Positions 1 to 6,598 of a DNA stretch of 22,036 nt are shown here, piece by piece (the stretch's first letter is position 1; each line of letters opens with the position of its first letter). The notes under the pieces were generated by a model that ran no database searches, was not told where the DNA came from, and saw only the letters and a program-made list of their open reading frames with translations. The position numbers were made by a program, and so were the translations under genes. The DNA comes from a virus. The DNA is taken from positions 1-22,036 of the IMG/VR virus record IMGVR_UViG_3300042731_011531; one strand, written 5' to 3'.

Positions 1-2
1 CA

Positions 3-20
3 AGCCGGGTTAACCCGGCT
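3..20. repeat. perfect 18-bp palindrome
   Basis: AGCCGGGTTAACCCGGCT is a perfect dyad able to form a 7-bp stem with a TTAA loop. No T-run follows on the plus strand; on the minus strand the sequence leaves the window after TTG. It could be half of a bidirectional terminator for a gene to the left, or a protein binding site. Only the palindrome itself is certain. Confidence 0.5.
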
Positions 21-69
21 GAGTGCTGCCCCGGCACGCTGATCAACAATGGGGTAAGGGGAAGTGTGC

Positions 70-183
70 ATGAAAGGCAGGAAAACCGGCCTTATTGGGA
101 GTTTTATTCCTACGCATGCTGTTCCTTCGGAATCCGCTCGCATGTTTGAACAAATTGAAAAACGGATGAAACATTCGGGTTAG
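70..183 (+). CDS. possible 37-aa small protein, unknown
   Basis: A short open frame starts at ATG 70 after an AAGGGGAA stretch that could serve as a ribosome binding site, and ends at TAG 181-183. The product (begins MKGRKTGLIG, ends KRMKHSG) is basic and has no recognisable domain, signal peptide or membrane segment. In-frame stops at 40 and 55 exclude a longer version. It lies convergent to the recombinase cassette. It may be chance, or the tail of a gene damaged when the cassette arrived. No function is proposed. Confidence 0.2.
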   Translation: MKGRKTGLIGSFIPTHAVPSESARMFEQIEKRMKHSG

Positions 184-281
184 AGCGAATGGATCAAAGG
201 AGAGCTGATAAAAAGGGATTGTCACGTATGAGCAATGGATTGTTAGCGGGTGACGGACATCGCCGATGCCTGCATATGAGT

Positions 282-692
282 TCAGAAACCAAACTGCTTC
301 CTCTGCAGATCCCAGATCTGGGGAAAAGGATCCATAAAATCAGCCAGGGTGAGGGTCGCCGGATGGGCGCTGTCGAGGATCGCCTCCTGGATGTCGGGGG
401 CGAGCAGGACCAGGCGGAGGATGCGCGATGCGTAGCTGGGGCTGGTGATTCCCTCATTGGTGGCGATCTCCTTGACGCTGCCATATTCGCCGTTGGCCAG
501 CCAGTAGTTCCAGCGATGGGCTCGGATGAGGGCGTTGATCAGCGTAGTATCCGCCTCCAGGTCGCGGTCGGGGTTTACCGGCCGTCCCGTGGGGGAGAGG
601 ATGCGCTTGCGACCTGAGTGGCGCCCCAACTGGGCCGGGATGAAGATCTGGATTCGTTTGCCGTCGCGGCTCAGGTTGATGCTGGGTTTCAC
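282..692 (-). CDS. recombinase-associated HTH protein
   Basis: A 136-aa protein whose ATG overlaps the recombinase stop codon (ATGA), so it is the last gene of a coupled operon. Residues about 60-110 look like a ParB/KorB-type helix-turn-helix: VKEIATNEGI followed by SYASRILRLVLLAPDIQEAI. The C-terminus (LTLADFMDPFPQIWDLQRKQ) resembles the end of proteins often encoded beside DUF2924-linked recombinases. The N-terminal 40 residues are basic and may contact DNA. Seen: HTH-like stretch, coupling and position. Inferred: a DNA-binding accessory factor for the recombinase, such as a site-recognition or directionality protein. No biochemical role is known to me. Confidence 0.7.
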   Translation of the reverse strand: MKPSINLSRDGKRIQIFIPAQLGRHSGRKRILSPTGRPVNPDRDLEADTTLINALIRAHRWNYWLANGEYGSVKEIATNEGITSPSYASRILRLVLLAPDIQEAILDSAHPATLTLADFMDPFPQIWDLQRKQFGF

Positions 693-2035
693 GCGCTCAT
701 CTCCTGGGTTTTCCGGGCCGCGGCCTTGAGGTCCAGCACTAGGCTGTTAATGCCGTTAGTCCGCAGGTCGATGTGGACACCCTCGGGCTCCACCCGAATC
801 CTCTCGACGAAGAGCTGCAACAGCCGGGCCTGCTCCTGGTGGTAGAGGTGGTCCCAGACCGTCTCGATGGATTGGAGCCCTTTGCGCACCTCCTCTTCGG
901 TGATGCCCTCATCCATGGTGGCCGCCGCCTTCCAGGTGCTGACGATCATGGTGGGGTTCCGGAAGAGGGTTTTGATCTGGTCGAAGACGATGCCCTCGAT
1001 ATCCCCGGCCCGCACCATGCGCACTGGACACTCTTTGTGATTGCGCTTGTTGGCGGTGTGAGTGACGTAATAGCGGTACCGCTTGTCGCCCCGCTTCGTA
1101 TGGGTGGGCGTCATCGCCATGCCGTCGGGGCCGTAGAGTAGCCCCTTGAGCGGGGCCGGGGTCTGTCGCCGAGCGTCAGCAGCGCGCTGGGTTTTATCTC
1201 GGGCCATGATGGCGTGGGCCTTGTCCCAAAGGTCTTGATCGATGATGGCCTGGTGCTCGCCGGGGTACCACTTCTCCTTGTGCCGGATCTCGCCCAGGTA
1301 GATGCGGTTGTTGAGGATCTTGTAGAGGGCGGTCTTGTTGAAGGGGTGACCGCCGCTCAGCCGGCCGTCGCGACCACGGCGGCGCTTGGTGCGGAAGCCG
1401 TGGTCACTGAGTTCCTTGCATAGCAGGGTGGTGGAGCCCAGGCGGATGAAGCGGTTGAAGATGCGCCGCACCAGATCCGCCTCCGGCTCATTGGGTACCA
1501 GCTTGCGGCTGGCCACGTCGTAGCCCAGGGGCACGTAGCCGCCCATCCACATCCCTTTCTGCTTCGACAGGGCGATCTTGTCGCGGATGCGTTCGCCGGT
1601 GACCTCCCGCTCGAACTGGGCAAAGGAGAGCAGGATGTTCAGCGTAAGCCGCCCCATGGAGGAGGTGGTGTTGAACTGCTGTGTGACGGAGACGAAGGAG
1701 ACACCGTGTTTGTCGAACAGGTCGATGATCTGGGAGAAGTCCCCCAGGGAGCGGCTGAGGCGGTCCACCTTGTAGACCACCACCACATCGACCTTGCCGA
1801 CCGTCACATCGCTCAGCAGCTGCTGCAACCCAGGCCGCTCCATGGTGCCGCCGGAGATGCCGCCATCGTCGTAGCGGTTGGATAGCAGCGTCCAGCCCTC
1901 ATGCTTCTGCGAGTGGATATAGGCTTCGCCCGCCTCCCGCTGGGCGTCCAGCGAGTTGAATTCCTGTTCCAGTCCCTCCTCGGAAGACTTGCGTGTGTAG
2001 ACCACGCAGCGGATGGGTCTCTTCTTGTCGCTCAT
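689..2035 (-). CDS. serine recombinase (resolvase/integrase type)
   Basis: A 448-aa serine recombinase that would cut and rejoin DNA through a phosphoserine link. The resolvase domain covers about residues 9-160: YTRKSS holds the predicted catalytic Arg15 and Ser17, YKVDRLSRS lies near 105, and FAQFEREVTGERIRDK is the end of the domain. A recombinase DNA-binding domain follows at about 165-290 (GYVPLGYD, then FNKTALYKILNNRIYLGEIR). The next segment corresponds to the zinc-ribbon domain, but the usual CxxC is replaced by YGPDG (LLYGPDGMAM), so metal binding is doubtful. The length is at the short end for large serine recombinases. Its start overlaps the DUF2924 stop and its stop overlaps the HTH gene start. 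Target sites are unknown; it may move the element or only its own cassette. Confidence 0.93.
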   Translation of the reverse strand: MSDKKRPIRCVVYTRKSSEEGLEQEFNSLDAQREAGEAYIHSQKHEGWTLLSNRYDDGGISGGTMERPGLQQLLSDVTVGKVDVVVVYKVDRLSRSLGDFSQIIDLFDKHGVSFVSVTQQFNTTSSMGRLTLNILLSFAQFEREVTGERIRDKIALSKQKGMWMGGYVPLGYDVASRKLVPNEPEADLVRRIFNRFIRLGSTTLLCKELSDHGFRTKRRRGRDGRLSGGHPFNKTALYKILNNRIYLGEIRHKEKWYPGEHQAIIDQDLWDKAHAIMARDKTQRAADARRQTPAPLKGLLYGPDGMAMTPTHTKRGDKRYRYYVTHTANKRNHKECPVRMVRAGDIEGIVFDQIKTLFRNPTMIVSTWKAAATMDEGITEEEVRKGLQSIETVWDHLYHQEQARLLQLFVERIRVEPEGVHIDLRTNGINSLVLDLKAAARKTQEMSA

Positions 2036-2463
2036 TTGCCGCCCCGGGTCAGGCCGAAGAAGAGGGGGCCCGACCAGCGGGTTCCGGTGATCTCTCGGGC
2101 GACATGGGAGAGGCTGCGAAAGGTGCGGCCCTGGTACTCGAAACCGTTGCGGGTGACGGTGACCTGGTGCTCGATGCCCTGGTACTCGCGGATTAGCTTG
2201 GTGCCCACGGTGGGTCGCTGGATCCGGCCGCCCTTCGGCTTGATCGGCGCTTCACGGCGCATCAGGTGGTTCAGGCGTTCTCGTGTCGTGTCAGAAAGAC
2301 CTCCGTAGGCGAGTTCCTGAATGCGCCAGGCGAGCCGTGGGATCAGATAGTCCCGGCGCTTGCGCGGGGCCGGTTCGTCGAACAGTTCCTGCCACAGTTT
2401 GTGCAAATCATCCTTCTCCAGTGACGTAAGCGCCGCCACCTTGCCGATCACCGCTGTGCTCAT
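2032..2463 (-). CDS. DUF2924 domain protein
   Basis: A 143-aa protein recognised as the DUF2924 family from its ordered motifs: LWQELFDEPAP and RDYLIPRLAWRIQELAYGGL in the first half, then GTKLIREYQG, HQVTVTRNGFEYQGRTFRSL and SHVAREITGTRWSGPLFFGL in the second. The family commonly sits directly upstream of a serine recombinase, as here. The second half is a compact beta-rich domain resembling those that read DNA in some mobile-element proteins, but its function is unestablished. Both ends overlap neighbours by four bases (ATGA), implying fixed stoichiometry with the recombinase. It probably helps the recombinase bind DNA or choose sites; that is inference from neighbourhood. Confidence 0.85.
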   Translation of the reverse strand: MSTAVIGKVAALTSLEKDDLHKLWQELFDEPAPRKRRDYLIPRLAWRIQELAYGGLSDTTRERLNHLMRREAPIKPKGGRIQRPTVGTKLIREYQGIEHQVTVTRNGFEYQGRTFRSLSHVAREITGTRWSGPLFFGLTRGGK

Positions 2464-2645
2464 CGTGGGTTTTCTCCGTTGGGATAACGGTCATGATGAA
2501 CGCTTCCGGTGGGCAGGAAGTCCAGTGGAAACTCGCTCTCTATTTGCACATTCCTGAGCCGGATCAGACCGGTGGCGAGGATCTCGGCCGCTTCAGCCGT
2601 GCGCTCTGCATCAGACAGTGATTCCACAGGTAGAATAGTTTGCAT
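2460..2645 (-). CDS. small first protein of the recombinase operon
   Basis: A 61-aa protein (begins MQTILPVESL, ends YPNGENPR) with no domain I recognise. The N-terminal half is predicted helical and acidic (SDAERTAEAAEILATGLIRL), with no signal peptide or membrane segment. AGGA lies about seven bases before the ATG. The stop overlaps the DUF2924 start (ATGA), which supports real translation and makes it the first gene of the operon. The start codon lies in one arm of a 10-bp inverted repeat (2644-2693). A regulatory or recombinase-accessory role is possible but only inferred from position. Confidence 0.6.
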   Translation of the reverse strand: MQTILPVESLSDAERTAEAAEILATGLIRLRNVQIESEFPLDFLPTGSVHHDRYPNGENPR

Positions 2646-2693
2646 CGCTTATCCTGGTGAGCATCTGAGATCTCGAAACTATTGATAAGCGAT
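2644..2693. repeat. 50-bp span with 10-bp inverted repeat arms over the recombinase operon start
   Basis: ATCGCTTATC (2644-2653) and GATAAGCGAT (2684-2693) are perfect inverted repeats 30 bp apart. In the minus-strand transcript the second arm contains the AT of the first gene's start codon and sits directly after the AGGA element, so pairing would occlude translation initiation. The span also has a palindromic GAGATCTC near its centre. Possible readings: an operator for the cassette's HTH protein, an RNA switch, or a recombinase crossover site. The sequence alone does not decide. Confidence 0.5.
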
Positions 2694-2756
2694 ATTGTTC
2701 CCTGAGAGGGATAATTCCTCATCCCGAAAGGGCGTAGCGGTGCGTAGTCGTTACGG

Positions 2757-3644
2757 TCAGATCCCCCTTGAGAAGCGATCGGCGACCTCTTCCTCGGGTA
2801 CTTCCTCCAGCTGATCGTAACCGCCGGTTTCATCGAGCATCAGTACGGTCAGGGTCATGCCGTATTCTTCAGAATAGAGGGTATGCTCGACTACCGCTTC
2901 ATCCTCGAACCAGACGCCGGGCCCGTGGCGAATGCCGTCTCGAGCGGTGAGGGAGAAGGCCGGCTCGGAAGCCAGGGATCCCGCAGGAACTTCAATAGGC
3001 CCGGCACGGCGAGTGGCGAAATATTTGCCCGACTTGAAAGCCTTGCTACTGGATTTCGCCCAATGCATGAACCCGGCCTCTGAGAACACGGCAATGGCCC
3101 GCCTGGGGGTGAAGTCCAGCCAGCGCAACACCGCCGAGGTCAAAGAGACGCCGTAACGGTCTGCGCAGTGCCCCAGCAGGTCGAAACCAAAGCCCTCGTT
3201 TTCGACCTGGCGCCGGAAGTCGTGGGCGGGCATCAGCAAGGTGGCGGCGAAGGCATTGGCCTCCTCTTCCCGCACCGCATAGCCAGTGTCGTAGCGCAGC
3301 ATGTCGCCGCTGCCGCACTCGAACCCGTCGAGACCGGCCTCCTGCCGGTGCAGCATGTAGTGACCCAGTTCATGGGCCAGGGTAAAGCGGATTCGGCCAG
3401 GGTGCTGGATATTGGTGTTAAAGAAGATTCCCCAGCGCGGATTGGCCGGGTCTTTGAGCAGTGCGCCTTCGAACTTGTTGAAGGTATGGCCCTGAACTTC
3501 GGTGATCGGGTCATCGTTGAAGGCGGGTGTCAGTTCAAGAGCAACCTTTGTGACATCGACAGGGTAGCGCTCTTCCGGTGGCAGGGTGTCAAGGATGCGA
3601 GAGAGGCGGTTCGCTTCCTTGTGGGGCCGCTTCTTCTCAGTCAC
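2757..3644 (-). CDS. ImmA/IrrE-type zinc metallopeptidase
   Basis: A 295-aa cytoplasmic metalloprotease. The zinc motif HELGH is at residues 91-95 within RIRFTLAHELGHYMLHRQEA, and the third ligand is probably a glutamate in REEEANAFAATLLMP (about 125-139). This is the PF06114 signature. In known systems such as ImmA of ICEBs1, the partner protease cleaves its cognate XRE repressor after DNA damage or cell-cell signalling. The C-terminal third (about 195-295) is a beta-rich domain that may sense a signal or hold the repressor. Translation starts at GTG, overlapping the XRE stop as GTGA, so the two are coupled. A degraded second copy of this gene lies at 20897-21086. Family is certain; that it cleaves the adjacent repressor is inference. 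Confidence 0.92.
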   Translation of the reverse strand: MTEKKRPHKEANRLSRILDTLPPEERYPVDVTKVALELTPAFNDDPITEVQGHTFNKFEGALLKDPANPRWGIFFNTNIQHPGRIRFTLAHELGHYMLHRQEAGLDGFECGSGDMLRYDTGYAVREEEANAFAATLLMPAHDFRRQVENEGFGFDLLGHCADRYGVSLTSAVLRWLDFTPRRAIAVFSEAGFMHWAKSSSKAFKSGKYFATRRAGPIEVPAGSLASEPAFSLTARDGIRHGPGVWFEDEAVVEHTLYSEEYGMTLTVLMLDETGGYDQLEEVPEEEVADRFSRGI

Positions 3645-3964
3645 TTTTTCCGGCTCCAGGCATCGACAATGTCTTCAATCTTCTGCTGATCCTCCGCATC
3701 CAGACTGTCGAACTTGCGAAAGAAGACCTCGCGCTTGACGGTGTCGGTCGGCTGGGTCATGCCGTTGTCGACCAGATAATCGGTGGTCGTGTCCAGTGCG
3801 CGGGCAATGGCGGCCAGCTTCTCTGCCGAAGGTCGCTTCACGCCCCGGTTCTCCAGCTCCCAGATGTAGCTCTTGCCGGAGCCGATCTGCCCGGCGAGTT
3901 GTTCGAGCGTCAGCTGTTTGGCCTTGCGCAGCTCCTTGATCTTGGCCCCGAGTAGGTTGGCCAC
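3641..3964 (-). CDS. XRE-family repressor
   Basis: A 107-aa transcription regulator with an XRE/Cro helix-turn-helix at about residues 5-63: AKIKELRKAKQLTLEQLAGQ, then SGKSYIWELENRGVKRPSAE. The C-terminal 40 residues form an acidic tail ending IEDIVDAWSRKK, where the ImmA partner could act. The start is GTG at 3962-3964, preceded by AGAGGAG with 7-base spacing. The gene reads away from the 4115 operon, and its -10 overlaps a GTTCA-type site, so autorepression plus control of the divergent genes is likely. The operator assignment is from sequence symmetry only. Confidence 0.9.
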   Translation of the reverse strand: MANLLGAKIKELRKAKQLTLEQLAGQIGSGKSYIWELENRGVKRPSAEKLAAIARALDTTTDYLVDNGMTQPTDTVKREVFFRKFDSLDAEDQQKIEDIVDAWSRKK

Positions 3965-4008
3965 GGTGTCGCTCCTCTTGGTGTGTCGTGATGATAATCC
4001 GAAGGTTC

Positions 4009-4037
4009 AGTATAGAAATACTAAATATGCTTGACAA
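4009..4037 (-). promoter_or_regulatory. sigma70-type promoter for XRE-ImmA genes
   Basis: On the minus strand, TTGTCA (plus 4032-4037) and TATACT (plus 4009-4014) are separated by 17 bp. The -10 lies inside an imperfect operator (plus 4004-4022; GTTCAGTATA with an AGTAT/ATACT dyad). The -35 overlaps that of the divergent plus-strand promoter. Confidence 0.65.
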
Positions 4038-4060
4038 GCGATACAGGTGGCCCCTATCCT
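4031..4060 (+). promoter_or_regulatory. sigma70-type promoter for the 4115 operon
   Basis: TTGACA (4031-4036) and TATCCT (4055-4060) are 18 bp apart and point to the 4115 gene. Transcription would begin near 4067, inside the palindromic operator at 4063-4082, an arrangement expected to be shut off by bound repressor. Confidence 0.6.
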
Positions 4061-4062
4061 GA

Positions 4063-4082
4063 AAGTTCATTATATTGAACTT
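4063..4082. promoter_or_regulatory. palindromic operator, probable XRE repressor site
   Basis: AAGTTCA and TGAACTT form perfect 7-bp arms around TTATAT. The half-site GTTCAnTATA recurs at 4005-4014 (GTTCAGTATA) over the repressor's own -10. Two related sites, one over each divergent promoter, are the usual layout for a phage-type repressor that controls itself and an opposing operon. Confidence 0.65.
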
Positions 4083-4114
4083 CCTGTGATTCTGTAGCAA
4101 GGAGATGCGTTTTC

Positions 4115-5284
4115 ATGCCGGTTGTCCGTAATTTTGTCCGCCACACCTCACCCGCACGACTGCGGGAGTACTTCGTCAGCAAGAAAATCGCCGTCAGCGG
4201 CGTCGACTGGAGCCAGGATCAGGCCGAAGTTGCCAAGAATGTTATCCGGCTGGTCGACCACCTGAGTGACAGCGACCGGGCACGGCTCCGGATCGATGCG
4301 GAGCGAATTTGTCAGATGGCGGACGAGGTCGGGCAGGCCGCCCTGTTGAGCGTTGTGGAGAACCGGGCCACCTTCGACGGCCTGCAGAACGGCATCGAAC
4401 GCAGTCACTGGGTCTATGTCAACGAACCGGAATCGTTCCGGCACGCCGAGGACATCCGCTACGCCGACCAGTACCGCCATGGCCGGAACTGGAGCGGCTA
4501 CCAGGTGGAAGCGGGGATTGCGCTGGCGACCGATAGGGCATCTCTCACGGCGTTCAAGGAGAAGATCAAAACCCTGTTCGGCCTGGGTGACAAGGTGAAG
4601 CTGGAGCTGTTCGAAAGAATCGTAACCGACGAAGAGGGTAGGGATGTCGCATGGATGCAGGTGATGGTCTACCAGGAAGGCATGCCCGACGCCTACCTGG
4701 AGTTCGAAGGGGAGGATATCGTCTCGCGCATCCGCCGGCCGGTTTCGGAACACGCCATTACCTATGCCTCAGAGACCGGCGTCATCGAGGTGGTGGCAGC
4801 ACGCAGGGAGCGCCGTGACAGCATCGCGAAGGCCTTCACCGAGGATCTGCTGAAACGCCCGAACGAAGCCGATACCCTTCCCCTGCGGCGCTACAGCCTG
4901 ACGCCACTGTTGCAGAAGCAACCGCTGGACTGGGACAGGGAAGACGGTATCGAATCGGTACAGGTGGTCATGATAAAGCTCAAGGATCTGGCAGGGGACG
5001 GCCGTATCCAGCTGGAGGTGCCGGCGAGGAGTGAGATCGGTTTTTACGACTATGTCGACGAGCATTTTGGCGATCGCAATCCCTTGACCTCGGGAAACTT
5101 CACACCCACCCAGGCACAACTCTCCATTCGCTTCTATCCTGAAAACGGCTCCAACCGGCGCAAGGTCCTGCCGGTGAAGATCACTATGCCCAACGGCTGT
5201 GACCTGCGAAGCCGCACCGAGCGCGAAAGGTTGATCGGAGAGAAGTATCTGAAGCGCTGGGGCTTGCTGGAAGAGATCGCTTGA
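4115..5284 (+). CDS. unknown 389-aa protein, first gene of the repressor-controlled operon
   Basis: I recognise no characterised family. The ATG at 4115 is preceded by AAGGAG with 10-base spacing. The N-terminus (VVRNFVRHTSPARLREYF) followed by VDWSQDQAEV looks like a conserved opening that I believe recurs in island proteins beside XRE/ImmA pairs, but I cannot cite it. Residues about 95-150 are rich in aromatics and charge (ESFRHAEDIRYADQYRHG); about 150-230 alternate hydrophobic and acidic residues like a beta-rich domain; about 275-389 form another compact domain ending KYLKRWGLLEEIA. There is no signal peptide, membrane helix or Walker motif. The stop overlaps the next gene's ATG by one base (TGATG). 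Being under repressor and protease control suggests a costly or conditional activity. Function unknown. Confidence 0.85.
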   Translation: MPVVRNFVRHTSPARLREYFVSKKIAVSGVDWSQDQAEVAKNVIRLVDHLSDSDRARLRIDAERICQMADEVGQAALLSVVENRATFDGLQNGIERSHWVYVNEPESFRHAEDIRYADQYRHGRNWSGYQVEAGIALATDRASLTAFKEKIKTLFGLGDKVKLELFERIVTDEEGRDVAWMQVMVYQEGMPDAYLEFEGEDIVSRIRRPVSEHAITYASETGVIEVVAARRERRDSIAKAFTEDLLKRPNEADTLPLRRYSLTPLLQKQPLDWDREDGIESVQVVMIKLKDLAGDGRIQLEVPARSEIGFYDYVDEHFGDRNPLTSGNFTPTQAQLSIRFYPENGSNRRKVLPVKITMPNGCDLRSRTERERLIGEKYLKRWGLLEEIA

Positions 5285-6255
5285 TGGCGGAACCACCGGT
5301 ACTGCGTAGAGAGGAATTGGCGCTCTTGCTTCGCATCACCGCCCATCCACGGGCGGTGATCGGCAGCGAATACGTCATGCAATCGGAGAATGGGCTCGGA
5401 CTGGTCGAGAAAGGACTGCTAAGGCCCTACGCAAACGGGTCGGAGTTTATCGAGGTTGACGATGAAGACCGGGAGCTGGTCTGGGATAGCGTCAGTCGGA
5501 CTTATCGTTATTTCACGCCAGCGGAGGGTTGGGTCGTAGTGCCTTCTGACTGTTTGAAAGCCTACCGGGTGGATTTTGAAGCAGTGTTGGCTGTCATCAG
5601 TCGATGGTTTCAGATGCCTACTCGTTCCGGTCCAACAAATCTCGTGCTGGAGTTGTTGTGGGATCTTGGAGAAACCTGGATTAGCAAGCGCCGGGTAGCC
5701 CTACTTTTTCTTCGTCGAGCCGGGCTTCCAGAGACACTTTCCAAGGTGCGTGCCGCGCTGCAGGGATATCCTCGACGAGGCGCCAGTCTCATTCTCACCG
5801 ACGGGCGACCGAGCGGTTATGGACCGGATCTTCCAGGAAACCCCATTCTTGTATCTCTGATGGATCTGTTCTCCCCGGAGAAGGAAGTTCTAGATAGCCT
5901 TGATGCAGAATCCCTTGTCGTAAACGGGGGTGCTGTTCGGGAGCCTAGGCGGAAGTGGAGCTCTGTGGAGTGCAACGAGGATGGTGGGTATCTACGCCTT
6001 CATGATCGGGAATTCCATTTCAGTGGCTTGACTCATAGGCGAATCATTCGAATCTTGTACGAGACCTGGGAGCGTGGTGAACCCCATATGAGGACCGCAT
6101 CGGTTCTCGAAGAAGCCGAGTCGCGCTCAAGAGCCATGAGTCAAGCGTTTAGCGGCTGTAAGGAAGACTGGAAAGGCGCCATCGCCTATGGCGGTGGATA
6201 TTGTTGGTTGATCGTTGATGAGCCAGCGCAATCGGTTCTTCAAGCGTTGGGATAA
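5284..6255 (+). CDS. unknown 323-aa protein with probable C-terminal winged helix
   Basis: Function unknown. I chose ATG 5284-5286, sharing one base with the upstream stop, rather than the TTG one codon earlier. Residues about 120-200 (LWDLGETWISKRRVALLFLR, then SLILTDGRPSGYG) resemble a conserved segment of uncharacterised island proteins. Residues about 243-313 look like a winged helix: FSGLTHRRIIRILYETWERG, RSRAMSQAFSG, DWKGAI and a final strand GGGYCWLI. That suggests DNA or protein binding. No membrane segment, signal peptide or nuclease motif is evident. Base composition becomes AT-richer through this gene. Coupling to the 389-aa protein implies that they act together. Confidence 0.8.
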   Translation: MAEPPVLRREELALLLRITAHPRAVIGSEYVMQSENGLGLVEKGLLRPYANGSEFIEVDDEDRELVWDSVSRTYRYFTPAEGWVVVPSDCLKAYRVDFEAVLAVISRWFQMPTRSGPTNLVLELLWDLGETWISKRRVALLFLRRAGLPETLSKVRAALQGYPRRGASLILTDGRPSGYGPDLPGNPILVSLMDLFSPEKEVLDSLDAESLVVNGGAVREPRRKWSSVECNEDGGYLRLHDREFHFSGLTHRRIIRILYETWERGEPHMRTASVLEEAESRSRAMSQAFSGCKEDWKGAIAYGGGYCWLIVDEPAQSVLQALG

Positions 6256-6293
6256 GTTGCTGTGGATATTGCGGAATAGAGGATAAAGGAGAA

Positions 6294-6593
6294 ATGGGTT
6301 CTATTGATTTTGAAGGTTGGAATGTCGAGGTGGATGATATTGAGTTGCTGAATAAATCACCGGAAGTGGCAAAGCTTGGTCTTGTGTTTGAGCAATATCC
6401 CGGTCTTGTCAGTGCTTCGGCCAAGGGGAACGTATCTGCCTATTACGTTGTTTTGCAAGAAGTCAAGCGGCGGTTGGTTTCAGGTGGATTTAATGTCGAT
6501 GTCGAATTAAACGCCAATGCAAGAAAATCCATCCTGTTGACGCCGGATTCTGTTACAGAGGATGGAAAAGATATGACGTTTCTTTTTCAATGA
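6294..6593 (+). CDS. unknown 99-aa protein, third gene of the operon
   Basis: A small acidic protein with no recognised family, beginning MGSIDFEGWNVEVDDIELLN and ending DGKDMTFLFQ. AAGGAG (6286-6291) sits just before the ATG. The middle part (YYVVLQEVKRRLVSGGFNVD) looks like a helix followed by a strand, so a small alpha-beta fold is plausible. It lies 38 bp after the 323-aa gene on the same strand, consistent with one operon, and its stop is five bases from the stop of the convergent helicase. It could be a regulator, immunity-like or adaptor protein. None of these is shown. Confidence 0.7.
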   Translation: MGSIDFEGWNVEVDDIELLNKSPEVAKLGLVFEQYPGLVSASAKGNVSAYYVVLQEVKRRLVSGGFNVDVELNANARKSILLTPDSVTEDGKDMTFLFQ

Positions 6594-6598
6594 GGTCG

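Noticed and set aside
189-617. 142-codon plus-strand frame
   Set aside because: Opposite the HTH gene of the recombinase operon, which is coupled to the recombinase; no recognisable protein.
2699-2711. TCCCTgagAGGGA hairpin downstream of the ImmA gene
   Set aside because: A five-base stem without a T-run on the minus strand is too weak to call a terminator.
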